NCBI RefSeq assembly: GCF_003014735.1
Contig: NZ_PYAX01000021.1
Span: 36,990 to 100,989, forward strand
Source of the DNA: Saccharothrix carnea
GTDB lineage: Bacteria > Actinomycetota > Actinomycetes > Mycobacteriales > Pseudonocardiaceae
Direction: 5' to 3'
DNA: 64,000 nucleotides
In this document: positions 55,924-63,906 of the stretch, piece after piece
Position numbering within the stretch: position 1 is the first letter of the stretch
Layout: each line of letters opens with the position of its first letter
The notes under the pieces: generated by a model
Database searches by the model: none
What the model saw: the letters and a program-made list of their open reading frames with translations, nothing else
What the model was told of the DNA's origin: nothing
Translations under genes and position numbers: made by a program

Positions 55924-58890
55924 TCAGGACCCGTAGAAGATGCGCTCGATCACGGCCCGCGCCCGCCTCGCCGTACGCCGGTAGGAGTCCACGAACCCGC
56001 CCGGGTCACCCTCGTGCCCCATCGCCGACGCCACCGCGGCCAGGTCGCGCCCGGCCGTGGGCAGCTGGTCGCCGGCCTTGCCCCGGACCAGCACGACGGC
56101 GTTGCGCGCCTTGGTCGCCATCACCCACGCGTCGGTCAACGCCGTCGCGTCGTCCTCCGACACCAACCCGGCCTCGGTGGCGGCACGCAGTCCGCGCACG
56201 GTCGACGGCGTGCGCAGCCCCGGCACCTCGAACGCGTGCTGCAACTGCAGCAGCTGCACGGTCCACTCGACGTCCGCCAGCCCGCCGCGCCCCAGCTTGG
56301 TGTGGGTGGACGGGTCGGCGCCGCGCGGCAGCCGTTCGGCCTCGACGCGTGCCTTGATGCGCCGGATCTCCCGCACGGCACCCGCGTCCAGGCCCTCCGC
56401 CGGGTAGCGCACCGGGTCGACCATCTCGATGAACCGCGCGCCGAGGTCCGCGTCACCGCCGATGAACCGGGCCCTCAGCAGCGCCTGCGACTCCCACAGC
56501 TCGGCCCACTGCGCGTAGTAGGCCCGGTAGGAGTCAAGCGTGCGCACCAGGGGCCCCTGCCTGCCCTCCGGCCGCAGGTCGGTGTCCACCTGCAGCGGCG
56601 GGTCCTGGCTGGGCGCGCTGAGCAGCCGCCGCACCTGCTCCACCACAGAGGACGCGTACCGGGCGGCGTCGGAGTCGGTCACGCCCGCCGCGGGCTCGCA
56701 CACGAACATCACGTCGGCGTCCGACCCGTACCCCAGCTCGCGCCCGCCGAGCCGGCCCATGCCGATGACCGCGATCGACGCCAGCCGCTCACCGGCGGAC
56801 CGCACCACCGCGTCCAGCGCCGCCTGCAACACCGCCACCCACACCTCGGACAGCGACACGCACACCGTCCGCAGCGGCACCAGCCCGAGCAGGTCCGCCG
56901 ACGCCACCCGCAGCAGCTCCTGGCGGCGCAGGGAGCGGGCGGCGGTGACCGCGCGGTCCAGGTCGCTGTACCGGGACACGGCGCTGCGCAGCGGGTTGCC
57001 GATGGTCATCGGGTCGCGGCCGACCAGCGCGTCGGTGTCGGCCAGCAGCGGCAGCACCTCCGGCGCGCGCACCAGCAGGTCGGGCACGAACTTCGAGGTG
57101 CCCAGCAGCGACGCCAGCCGGTCGACCACCGTGCCCTCGTCGCGCAGCAGCCGCAGGTACCAGGGCGTCTCGGCCAGCGCCTCGGACACCTTCCGGTACG
57201 CCAACAGCCCGCGGTCCGGGTCGGGCGTGGTGGCGAACAGGTCGAGCAGCACCGGCAGCAACGCCGTCTGTATCCGTGCCCGCCGGGAAACGCCCCTGGT
57301 CAGGGCCTCGATGTGCTTCAACGCGCCGTCCGGCGCCGCATAACCCAGCGCGGACAGTCGGGCCGCGGCCTGCGATGTGGTCAACCGCAGCCCTTCCGTC
57401 GGCACCTTCGCGACGGCTTCCAGCAGCGGCCGGTAGAACAGCTTCTCGTGCAGCCTGCGCACCTGGTTGGCGCGCTTGCGGAACTCGGCGAGCAGCACCT
57501 GGCTCTCCGACAGACCGCCCTCGGCCTGCAACCCGGCCGCCCGCGCCAGCCACCGCAGCGCCGCCACGTCGTCGTCCGCCGGGAACAGGTGCGTGCGCAG
57601 CAGCCGCTGCAACTGCAACCGGTGCTCCAACGTGCGCAGGAACCGGTAGGCGCGGCCGAAGTCGGCGGCGTCCGCCCGACCGATGTACCCGCCGCGACCC
57701 AACGCCGCCAACGCTTGGGTGGTGGTGGTGATGCGCAGTTCCTCGTCACCACGACCGTGCACGAGTTGCAGCAGCTGCACGGCGAACTCGACGTCCCTCA
57801 GCCCGCCGCGGCCCAGCTTCAGCTCGCGGTCGGTCAGCCCCGCGGGCACGTGGTCCTCGACGCGGCGGCGCATGGCCTGCACGTCGGCCACGAAGTTCTC
57901 CCGTTCGGCGGCCGTCCACACCAGGGGCCGCACCACGTCCATGTACCGCTGCCCCAGCTCGTCGTCACCGGCCACCGGCCGGGCCTTGAGCAGCGCCTGG
58001 AACTCCCACGTCCGCGCCCACCGCTGGTAGTAGGTGGCGTGGCCGTCCAGCGTGCGCACCAACGCGCCCGCCTTGCCCTCCGGCCGCAGCGCCGCGTCCA
58101 CCTCGAAGCACGCCTGGCCCGCGACCTGCATCACCGCGCCCGCCAGCCGGGTCGCCACCCCCAGGTCACCCTCGCCGACGAACACCACGTCCACGTCGCT
58201 GACGTAGTTGAGCTCCCGCGCGCCGCACTTGCCCATGGCGATCACCGCGAGCCGGCACTCGTCCGACCGCGGCACCTGCCGTGCGGCGACGTCCAGCGCG
58301 GCCCGCAGCGCGGCCACGGCCAGGTCCGACAGCAGGCTCGCCACGTCGTCGTAGTTCACGTACCGCTGCTCGGGCTCCACCACGTGCGCCAGGTCGTCGG
58401 CGGCGATCCGGCACAGCAGCGCCCGGTACTCGACCCGCAACGCGCGCACCGCGTCCGTACCGGTCAGCCCTTCGACCGCGGCGACCAACGTCGGTGCGAA
58501 CGACTCCGCCAACGTGGGCGCGAACGACTCCGCGTCCACCGGCTCGGCGTCGGCCAGCCCGCGCCAGCGGTCGGGGTTGGCGACCAGGAAGTCCGACAGC
58601 GCGGTGGACGACCCCAGCACCGCCAGCAGCCGACCGCGCAACGCCTCGTCGTCCCGCAACGCCTGGTCCAGCTCGGCCCACCGCGCACCGAGCGCCACCC
58701 GCAACCGGTCGACGCCGCGCAGCGCCAGGTCCGGGTCGGGGCTGCGGGACAACGCCACCAGGATCGGCTCGTTGCCCTCGCTCGGCCGCCGCCCCTCCCA
58801 CCACCCGGCCGCGCGCAGGTGCTCACCGCTGCGCGACTCGGTCAGGCCGAACCGCGCGGGGGACGTGGGGAGGCGAGCTGGATCGGTCAT
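55924..58890 (-). CDS. glnE: Bifunctional glutamine synthetase adenylyltransferase/deadenylylase
   Basis: A 988-residue protein with two nucleotidyltransferase domains. The N-terminal one has ELNYVSDVDVVFVGEG (about residue 225), which by family precedent removes AMP. The C-terminal one has ELGYGSDADVMFVCEP (about 720), which attaches AMP to GlnA. Regulatory helical regions lie between (GRGGLRDVEFAVQLLQLVHG) and at the end (GRGGLADVEWTVQLLQLQHA). The target tyrosine is Y402 of the GlnA encoded at 51963-53387. No GlnB or GlnD gene is in the window. Confidence 0.96.
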   Translation of the reverse strand: MTDPARLPTSPARFGLTESRSGEHLRAAGWWEGRRPSEGNEPILVALSRSPDPDLALRGVDRLRVALGARWAELDQALRDDEALRGRLLAVLGSSTALSDFLVANPDRWRGLADAEPVDAESFAPTLAESFAPTLVAAVEGLTGTDAVRALRVEYRALLCRIAADDLAHVVEPEQRYVNYDDVASLLSDLAVAALRAALDVAARQVPRSDECRLAVIAMGKCGARELNYVSDVDVVFVGEGDLGVATRLAGAVMQVAGQACFEVDAALRPEGKAGALVRTLDGHATYYQRWARTWEFQALLKARPVAGDDELGQRYMDVVRPLVWTAAERENFVADVQAMRRRVEDHVPAGLTDRELKLGRGGLRDVEFAVQLLQLVHGRGDEELRITTTTQALAALGRGGYIGRADAADFGRAYRFLRTLEHRLQLQRLLRTHLFPADDDVAALRWLARAAGLQAEGGLSESQVLLAEFRKRANQVRRLHEKLFYRPLLEAVAKVPTEGLRLTTSQAAARLSALGYAAPDGALKHIEALTRGVSRRARIQTALLPVLLDLFATTPDPDRGLLAYRKVSEALAETPWYLRLLRDEGTVVDRLASLLGTSKFVPDLLVRAPEVLPLLADTDALVGRDPMTIGNPLRSAVSRYSDLDRAVTAARSLRRQELLRVASADLLGLVPLRTVCVSLSEVWVAVLQAALDAVVRSAGERLASIAVIGMGRLGGRELGYGSDADVMFVCEPAAGVTDSDAARYASSVVEQVRRLLSAPSQDPPLQVDTDLRPEGRQGPLVRTLDSYRAYYAQWAELWESQALLRARFIGGDADLGARFIEMVDPVRYPAEGLDAGAVREIRRIKARVEAERLPRGADPSTHTKLGRGGLADVEWTVQLLQLQHAFEVPGLRTPSTVRGLRAATEAGLVSEDDATALTDAWVMATKARNAVVLVRGKAGDQLPTAGRDLAAVASAMGHEGDPGGFVDSYRRTARRARAVIERIFYGS

Positions 58891-58930
58891 CGACGAACAC
58901 GGTAGTCGGCCGCGACGCCCCCCGACGCGT

Positions 58931-59155
58931 TCAGCCGGCCACGATCAAGTAGATACCGAACAACACGACGATCACGCACGCCAGCAGGCACGCCGCGGCG
59001 GCGACCGTGGGCAGCGCCGTGGACGCCTGCCGCTCCTGCGCCGCCTCCCGCGCCGAGAGGGCCTTCAGCCCGCCCGAGAACAGCAGGACCAGGCCCAGCA
59101 CCACCGCCAGGCTCACCCCGAACACGGCGCCCAACGCCGCCCAGTCGATCTTCAC
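58931..59155 (-). CDS. Small two-helix membrane protein coupled to pit
   Basis: A 74-residue protein starting at a GTG that overlaps the pit stop as GTGA. Two hydrophobic helices (VFGVSLAVVLGLVLLFSGGL and VAAAACLLACVIVVLFGIYL) flank a charged loop (KALSAREAAQERQAST). The tight coupling suggests an accessory of the phosphate transporter. I know no function for it. Confidence 0.75.
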   Translation of the reverse strand: MKIDWAALGAVFGVSLAVVLGLVLLFSGGLKALSAREAAQERQASTALPTVAAAACLLACVIVVLFGIYLIVAG

Positions 59156-60285
59156 ACCGCCACCTTGTGGGTCTCGGCCTGCGCCGCGATCTCGTCCACC
59201 ACGTGCTCTGGCCGCACCGGCTCACGGCGCGACAGCAGCCAGATCACCAGCGACACGACCACACCGACCACCGCCACGGCGATCACGCCGACCGTGCCCA
59301 GCGACGCGATCTTGCCCGCGAGCGCGCCGACCAGGCCCGCCGCCGGCAGCGTCAGCCCCCACGCCGCGGCCATCCGGCCCGCCACGCCCCACCGCACGCC
59401 GTCACGCTGCCGACCCAGGCCGGAGCCCATGATGCCGCCGGACGCGACGTGCGTGGTGGACAGCGCGAACCCCAGGTGCGAGGACGCCATGATCACGGTC
59501 GCCGCACTGGTCTGCGCGGCGAAGCCCTGCGGTGCCTCGATCGTGGTCAGGCCCGAACCCAAGGTCTTCGTGATGCGCCACCCGCCCAGGTAGGTCCCCA
59601 GCGCGATGGCGATCGCGGCGCTCAGGATCACCCAGAGAGGTGGTTCCGAGCCTGGCGCGAGCGTCCCGGCGGTGATCAGCGTGAGCGTGATGATGCCCAT
59701 CGTCTTCTGGGCGTCGTTCGTGCCGTGCGCCAGCGACATGAGCGCGGCGGACGCGATCTGGCCCGCCTTGAAACCCTTGTCCGTCACGGACTTCCGCGCC
59801 CGCTTGGTCAACCGGTAGGTCAGGTACGTGGCCAGCAGCGCCACGATGCCCGCGACGAGCGGCGCGGCGATCGCGGGCGCCACGACCTTGTCCACGACCT
59901 TCGCGAAGTGCACCGCGTCCGCGCCCGCCGCGATCCAGGTCGCCCCGATCAGGCCGCCGAACAGGGCGTGCGACGAGCTGGACGGCAGCCCGACGTACCA
60001 GGTGACGAGGTTCCACATGATCGCGCCGATCAGCCCGCCGAACACGATCGCGGGCGTGATTCTCGCGTCGTCGACGATCCCGCCGGAGATGGTCTTGGCC
60101 ACCTCGACCGACAGCAACGCTCCCACCAGGTTCAACACCGCGGAGAACGCGACGGCCGTGCGTGGCCGCAGCGCGCCGGTGGCGATGGAGGTCGCCATCG
60201 AGTTCGCCGTGTCGTGGAAACCGTTGGTGAAGTCGAAGACCAGGGCCGTGACGACCACGATGATCACGAGGAGCGAGGCATCCAC
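59152..60285 (-). CDS. pit: Low-affinity inorganic phosphate transporter, Pit family
   Basis: A 377-residue membrane protein with about ten helices. The two inverted PiT signature repeats are FDFTNGFHDTANSMATSIAT near the N-terminus and SLAHGTNDAQKTMGIITLTL in the second half; the GLPSSSSHALFGGLIGATW loop is also typical. It carries metal-phosphate with protons. The upstream region holds four phased repeats (60319-60390), so PhoP-type regulation is plausible. Confidence 0.94.
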   Translation of the reverse strand: MDASLLVIIVVVTALVFDFTNGFHDTANSMATSIATGALRPRTAVAFSAVLNLVGALLSVEVAKTISGGIVDDARITPAIVFGGLIGAIMWNLVTWYVGLPSSSSHALFGGLIGATWIAAGADAVHFAKVVDKVVAPAIAAPLVAGIVALLATYLTYRLTKRARKSVTDKGFKAGQIASAALMSLAHGTNDAQKTMGIITLTLITAGTLAPGSEPPLWVILSAAIAIALGTYLGGWRITKTLGSGLTTIEAPQGFAAQTSAATVIMASSHLGFALSTTHVASGGIMGSGLGRQRDGVRWGVAGRMAAAWGLTLPAAGLVGALAGKIASLGTVGVIAVAVVGVVVSLVIWLLSRREPVRPEHVVDEIAAQAETHKVAV

Positions 60286-60318
60286 GCTGATTCCTCCAAC
60301 TGAATCGACACAGTCGGA

Positions 60319-60390
60319 GGTAAACGCTACCCGTCTGGCCGATGAACACTCACTACGACGAGGTGAACGCTACCTGTCCGAGCGACGAAC
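60319..60390 (-). promoter_or_regulatory. Phased GTTCACC-like repeat array upstream of pit
   Basis: On the minus strand, GTTCGTC, GTTCACC, GTTCATC and GTTTACC occur with starts 22, 21 and 22 bases apart, embedded in a 43-base imperfect direct repeat. The units match the GTTCACC core of PHO boxes bound by PhoP in Streptomyces. The array lies 34-105 bases upstream of the pit start. Intermediate 11-base half-units are not obvious. Confidence 0.5.
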
Positions 60391-60411
60391 GCTCACCTCG
60401 CCGGAGGTTCA

Positions 60412-61149
60412 TCACACCAACGGCAAGCTCCGGTGGATCGTCAGCTCACCGGCGGCCAGGCGCACGAATCGTTCGGCGAACGGCTGCCACACCTCCCGGA
60501 TGTCCTCGTGGCCCGCGGTGAGCCGGTCCGGGTCGAGCACCCCCGGACGCACCCCTCCCACCACCTCGGGGTACCCCGCCGCCCAGCCCAGGACCACGTC
60601 CGGCGTCGTCTCGATGTGGAACTGCACGCCGTAGGCGCGGTCACCCACCCGGAACGCCTGGTTCGCGCACTTCGGCGAGGACGCCAGCAGCAGCGCCGTC
60701 GGCGGCAGCAGGCCGACCTCGTCCTCGTGGAACTGCAGCACGTCCGGCGTCCACGGCAGGTCGGCGAACAACGGGTCACCGCTCGCCGCGTCCCGCTTGG
60801 CCACCAGCTGCACGCCCACCTCGGGCCCCGCCGGACTGCGTCGCACCTGCCCGCCGGTCGCCGCGGCGAGCAGCTGCGCGCCCAGGCAGATCGCGAGCAG
60901 CGGCACGCGCTTGGACACCGCGTGGGACAGCAGCTTGCGCACGTCGGCGAGCCACGGGTGCACGGCGTCGTCCAGCGCGCCCATCGCGCCACCGAGGCAG
61001 ACCACGCCCTGGTAGCCGTCGAGCGTGGCCGGCACCGGCTCTTCGTAGGGTTTCACCACGTCCAGCACCGCCCCGGCGGCGGTCAACCACTCGCCGAGGC
61101 GGGCGGGCGGGTCATCGGCATCGGGTTGCAGCACGAGCAGGCGCGTCAC
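60412..61149 (-). CDS. Class I glutamine amidotransferase-like protein
   Basis: A 245-residue stand-alone domain. The nucleophile elbow AICLGAQLLAAATGG has C88, and the histidine is in YGVQFHIETTPD. It lacks a synthetase partner domain, like GMP-synthase-related peptidases and gamma-glutamyl hydrolases. It may release ammonia from glutamine or cleave gamma-glutamyl compounds; the nearby glnA/glnE is suggestive but not proof. The stop lies 127 bases from the pit start. Confidence 0.85.
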   Translation of the reverse strand: MTRLLVLQPDADDPPARLGEWLTAAGAVLDVVKPYEEPVPATLDGYQGVVCLGGAMGALDDAVHPWLADVRKLLSHAVSKRVPLLAICLGAQLLAAATGGQVRRSPAGPEVGVQLVAKRDAASGDPLFADLPWTPDVLQFHEDEVGLLPPTALLLASSPKCANQAFRVGDRAYGVQFHIETTPDVVLGWAAGYPEVVGGVRPGVLDPDRLTAGHEDIREVWQPFAERFVRLAAGELTIHRSLPLV

Positions 61150-61163
61150 TCGTCCGAGGGTAG

Positions 61164-61613
61164 TCAGCAGTCGCAGGACACCCCGTGCAGGCTCACGTGT
61201 TCGACGGCGCCCGACACGGCGTCACCCTCCACCGGGTAGCCCGACGCGTGCCACGTGGTGATGCCACCGGCCAACCTCTTCACCTTGAACCCGAGCCGCG
61301 ACAGCTTGAGCGCGCCCTTGGTCGCGGCGTTGCACTCGAAGCTCTCGCAGTAGCAGACGTAGACGAGGTCACGGTCCCAGCCGGCGGTGGTCGTCTCGTC
61401 GACGTCCCAGTGCGGGAGGTTGATCGCGCCGGGGATGCGGACGCGGGCGAACGCCTCGGGGCTGCGCGTCTCGACGAGCTGGAAGCCCTCGGTCGTACCT
61501 GCCTCCAAGTCGCGGACCACGTCGTCCGGGTCGGCCTCGAAGGCCAGTTCCGCGGCGAAGAAGGCGGCGGCGTCAGCGGGGTCGGCGGCGGGGAAGCGGA
61601 GCGTGTTGGTCAT
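61164..61613 (-). CDS. Rhodanese-like domain protein
   Basis: A 149-residue single-domain protein from the ATG at 61613 (MTNTLRFPAADPADAAAFFA); an ATG at 61649 in frame is possible. Rhodanese blocks are VETRSPEAFARVRIPGAINL, the active-site loop VYVCYCESFECNAATKGA with C89 at the catalytic position, and LAGGITTWHASGYPVEG. The loop is rich in extra cysteines and lacks the usual arginine, and the protein ends HGVSCDC. It may carry sulfane sulfur. It is 14 bases upstream of the amidotransferase gene on the same strand. Confidence 0.85.
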   Translation of the reverse strand: MTNTLRFPAADPADAAAFFAAELAFEADPDDVVRDLEAGTTEGFQLVETRSPEAFARVRIPGAINLPHWDVDETTTAGWDRDLVYVCYCESFECNAATKGALKLSRLGFKVKRLAGGITTWHASGYPVEGDAVSGAVEHVSLHGVSCDC

Positions 61614-61692
61614 GGTTGAATCGTCGCTGACCAGCGTGTTCTTCCCCATGGAGAACTCCAGGCGTTGCCCGGGTTCCGCTTACGATTCCACG

Positions 61693-62157
61693 GTGGAACT
61701 GGACGATCTGGATTGGAAGTTGTTGGACCTGCTCCAGCGCGACGGCCGGATGACGTTCACCGAGCTGGCCAAGCGGGTCTCGCTGTCCGCGCCCGCCACG
61801 ACCGAGCGCGTGCGGCGGCTGGAGCAGGCCGGGATCGTCACCGGGTACGTCGCGGTGGTCGACACGCACCGGCTCGGGCTGCCGATCGAGGCCATCGTCC
61901 GGGTGCGGGTGCGCAGCCTGGACACACCCAGGTTCCGGGAGCGCGTGGTGACGCTGGCGCAGGTGCGCGACGCGGACCACGTGACGGGGGACGACTGCTG
62001 GCTGCTGCGCGTGGTGTGCCGGTCGATGGTCGAGCTGGAGGCGTTCGTGGAGCAGGCCCAGCGGTACGGCGACACGACCACGTCCCTGGTGTTCTCCTCC
62101 CACGGCCGCAACCGGCCCGTGACGCGCGAGGTCTTCGGGGATATCGTTTCTCGATAA
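61693..62157 (+). CDS. Lrp/AsnC-family transcriptional regulator
   Basis: A 154-residue protein from a GTG at 61693 (VELDDLDWKLLDLLQRDGRM). The helix-turn-helix (MTFTELAKRVSLSAPATTER, then VRRLEQAGIVTGYVAVVD) is followed by the RAM ligand-binding domain. TACGAT just upstream could be a -10 element of a leaderless mRNA. It is divergent from the rhodanese gene, a common arrangement for Lrp-type control of the neighbour. Its ligand is unknown, often an amino acid. Confidence 0.9.
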   Translation: MELDDLDWKLLDLLQRDGRMTFTELAKRVSLSAPATTERVRRLEQAGIVTGYVAVVDTHRLGLPIEAIVRVRVRSLDTPRFRERVVTLAQVRDADHVTGDDCWLLRVVCRSMVELEAFVEQAQRYGDTTTSLVFSSHGRNRPVTREVFGDIVSR

Positions 62158-62173
62158 CATCGATAAACGATAT
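62141..62173 (+). promoter_or_regulatory. Operator-like inverted repeat before the DUF2975/XRE pair
   Basis: ATATCGTTTCTCGAT and ATCGATAAACGATAT are 15-base arms with one mismatch around AAC. The site overlaps the 3' end of the Lrp gene and lies 15 bases before the DUF2975 start. It is AT-rich compared with its surroundings and fits control by the XRE protein of the pair. Confidence 0.65.
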
Positions 62174-62187
62174 GCAGGGGGCATGTC

Positions 62188-62790
62188 ATGTCGAGGGGGA
62201 ACCCGTTAGAGCCGCTGACCGGTGTGGCGTCGGCGGTGTTGACGCTGAGCGTGATCGTGTACGGGGCGGCCACCGCGATCCGGCTGACGGTCGGCTTGTT
62301 CCAGCCGGTGTGCTTCACGGCCAAGTACTGGCCCCACGACGCCGAGGGCCGCGACCTGGCCGCCGGCGTGCGGCTGGACGACGTCGAGCGGGTCACGCTG
62401 TGCGTCGACGAGCCGGAGCCGTGGCACCACGTGCTCGGCTTCCTGTCCGAAGGCCCGGTGCCGCTCGCGCAGACCGCCGCGCTGCTGCTCCTGGTGCTGC
62501 TGCTGCGTGATGCGGCACGGCGCGGCATCTACACCACCGAGACAGCGACCACCGTGCGCCACCTCGGCCACTACCTGCTGTGGGTGCTGCCCACCGTGGC
62601 GATGGTCGAGTCCATCGCTCGGACCACGCTGGTGCACGCGGCCGTGACGTTCGACGCCGGGTTCCTGGCCTTCTTCGGCGAGTGGGAAGCGCCGTGGTGG
62701 GCGGTCATCACGGGCATCGCGCTGCTGTCCCTTGCGAAGATCATGCGCACGAGCGCGGAGATGCGCGCGGACTTGGAGGGAACCGTGTGA
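62188..62790 (+). CDS. DUF2975 membrane protein
   Basis: A 200-residue protein with AGGGGG before the ATG. Four membrane helices are visible (SAVLTLSVIVYGAATAIRLT, VPLAQTAALLLLVLLLRDAA, HLGHYLLWVLPTVAMVESIA, WAVITGIALLSLAKIMRTSA) with an extracytoplasmic loop containing two cysteines (VCFTAKYW, VTLCVDEPE). The family is regularly paired with a small XRE repressor (YozG-like), here overlapping its stop. It may sense a membrane signal and control that regulator. Confidence 0.85.
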   Translation: MSRGNPLEPLTGVASAVLTLSVIVYGAATAIRLTVGLFQPVCFTAKYWPHDAEGRDLAAGVRLDDVERVTLCVDEPEPWHHVLGFLSEGPVPLAQTAALLLLVLLLRDAARRGIYTTETATTVRHLGHYLLWVLPTVAMVESIARTTLVHAAVTFDAGFLAFFGEWEAPWWAVITGIALLSLAKIMRTSAEMRADLEGTV

Positions 62791-62993
62791 GCATCCAGGT
62801 GCACCTCGACCGGCTGCTGGCCGAGCGCGGGATGACCTTGACCGAGTTGGCGGACCGGGTCGGCGTGACCGTGGTCAACCTGTCGATCCTCAAGAACGGC
62901 CGGGCCAGGGCGATCAGGTTCAGCACGCTGACCGCCCTGTGCGAGGCGTTGGACTGCCAGCCGGGCGACCTGCTCAGCCACCGGCGGGGGTGA
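62787..62993 (+). CDS. Small XRE-family regulator (YozG-like)
   Basis: A 68-residue protein that is only a helix-turn-helix: LDRLLAERGMTLTELADRVG, then VTVVNLSILKNGRARAIRFS, then LTALCEALDCQPGDLLSHRR. The start GTG overlaps the DUF2975 stop as GTGTGA. It probably binds the palindrome at 62141-62173. Its 3' end overlaps the convergent acetyltransferase gene by 20 bases. Confidence 0.9.
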   Translation: MSIQVHLDRLLAERGMTLTELADRVGVTVVNLSILKNGRARAIRFSTLTALCEALDCQPGDLLSHRRG

Positions 62994-63837
62994 ACACGAA
63001 CTCCGCCGAGTCGACCACCGGCCGGAACCCGATCCGCTGGTAGATCGAGTTCGAGGTCGGGTTCGCCAGGTCGGTGTAGAGCACGACGTGCTCCGCACCG
63101 TTCTCCCGTGCCCACGACGCGCACGCCGCCGTGACGGCCGCGCCGTAGCCGTGCCTGCGGTGCTCGGGCGGCGTGTAGACCGGGCCGATGCGGGACATGC
63201 CGGACGCGGGCGTGTTCGCCGCTGCCCACGCCACCGGCGTGTCGCCGTGGTACCAGATCACGTGCCCGTGCCCGGCCGTCAGGCTGATGCGCAGCATGAG
63301 CCGGGCCCGGCCATCGCTGTTCTCGTCACGGGCCTGCTCGGTCGCCTCGACGCCGAACTCGGTGCGCCAGCGGCTGAGCAGCGGAATGTCGTCCAGGGTC
63401 GCCAGGCGTGGGGTGCCGGGAACGTCGGGGACGGCCAGGTCGCCCAGCTCGTACAGGCGCAGCGCCATGTGCTCACGGGCACCGCAGCCGGTGCGGGCGG
63501 CCCAGGCCACCACGAACGCCTCCACGGAGTCACGCGGACCGTTGACGCCGGGCAGCTCCACGTCACCGGCCAACGCGTCCGCGACGACCTCGGCCCACTC
63601 CGCCGGGACACCGCTCAACGTCAACGGCCACGGCGGCGTGCGCAGTGCCGCGGCCACCAGGACGCCGTCCTCGGAGACGCTGACCAGCAGCGGTGGTTCG
63701 TCCTCCGGGTCGGCGTGGTTGAGCCTGCGGTCGACGGCCGCGATCGGGATCGTGTGGAACACCGGGTCGGCGTTGAAGAAGTCACCGGTCAACGCCCAGA
63801 ACTCCGCCAGGTCATCGTGTCTCGTCACCTCGGCCAC
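62974..63837 (-). CDS. GNAT-family N-acetyltransferase, two-domain
   Basis: A 287-residue protein from a GTG at 63837 (VAEVTRHDDLAEFWALTGDF). The C-terminal half is a GNAT domain: HVIWYHGDTPVAWAAANTPA, then the acetyl-CoA loop YTPPEHRRHGYGAAVTAACA, then YTDLANPTSNSIYQRIGFRP. The N-terminal half (LLVSVSEDGVLVAAALRTPP) looks like a second, degenerate unit. The acceptor is unknown. Confidence 0.86.
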   Translation of the reverse strand: MAEVTRHDDLAEFWALTGDFFNADPVFHTIPIAAVDRRLNHADPEDEPPLLVSVSEDGVLVAAALRTPPWPLTLSGVPAEWAEVVADALAGDVELPGVNGPRDSVEAFVVAWAARTGCGAREHMALRLYELGDLAVPDVPGTPRLATLDDIPLLSRWRTEFGVEATEQARDENSDGRARLMLRISLTAGHGHVIWYHGDTPVAWAAANTPASGMSRIGPVYTPPEHRRHGYGAAVTAACASWARENGAEHVVLYTDLANPTSNSIYQRIGFRPVVDSAEFVFTPAGG

Positions 63838-63859
63838 GACCGGACCGTAACGCAAAAAG

Positions 63860-63897
63860 CCCTCAGGGGCACTCGAATAAACGAGTGCCCCTGAGGG
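63860..63897 (-). terminator. Terminator of the rRNA operon
   Basis: Perfect 16-base arms (CCCTCAGGGGCACTCG and complement) around AATAAA, 9 bases past the 5S 3' end. On the minus strand the stem is followed by CTTTTTGCG, a clear U-tract. Confidence 0.92.
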
Positions 63898-63906
63898 TGA
63901 AGTTAT

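Noticed and set aside
55432..58905. An 1,157-codon frame on the plus strand opposite glnE
   Set aside because: Composition is dominated by Arg, Gln, His, Pro and Val without domains; glnE on the other strand has complete motifs. High GC produces such long shadows.
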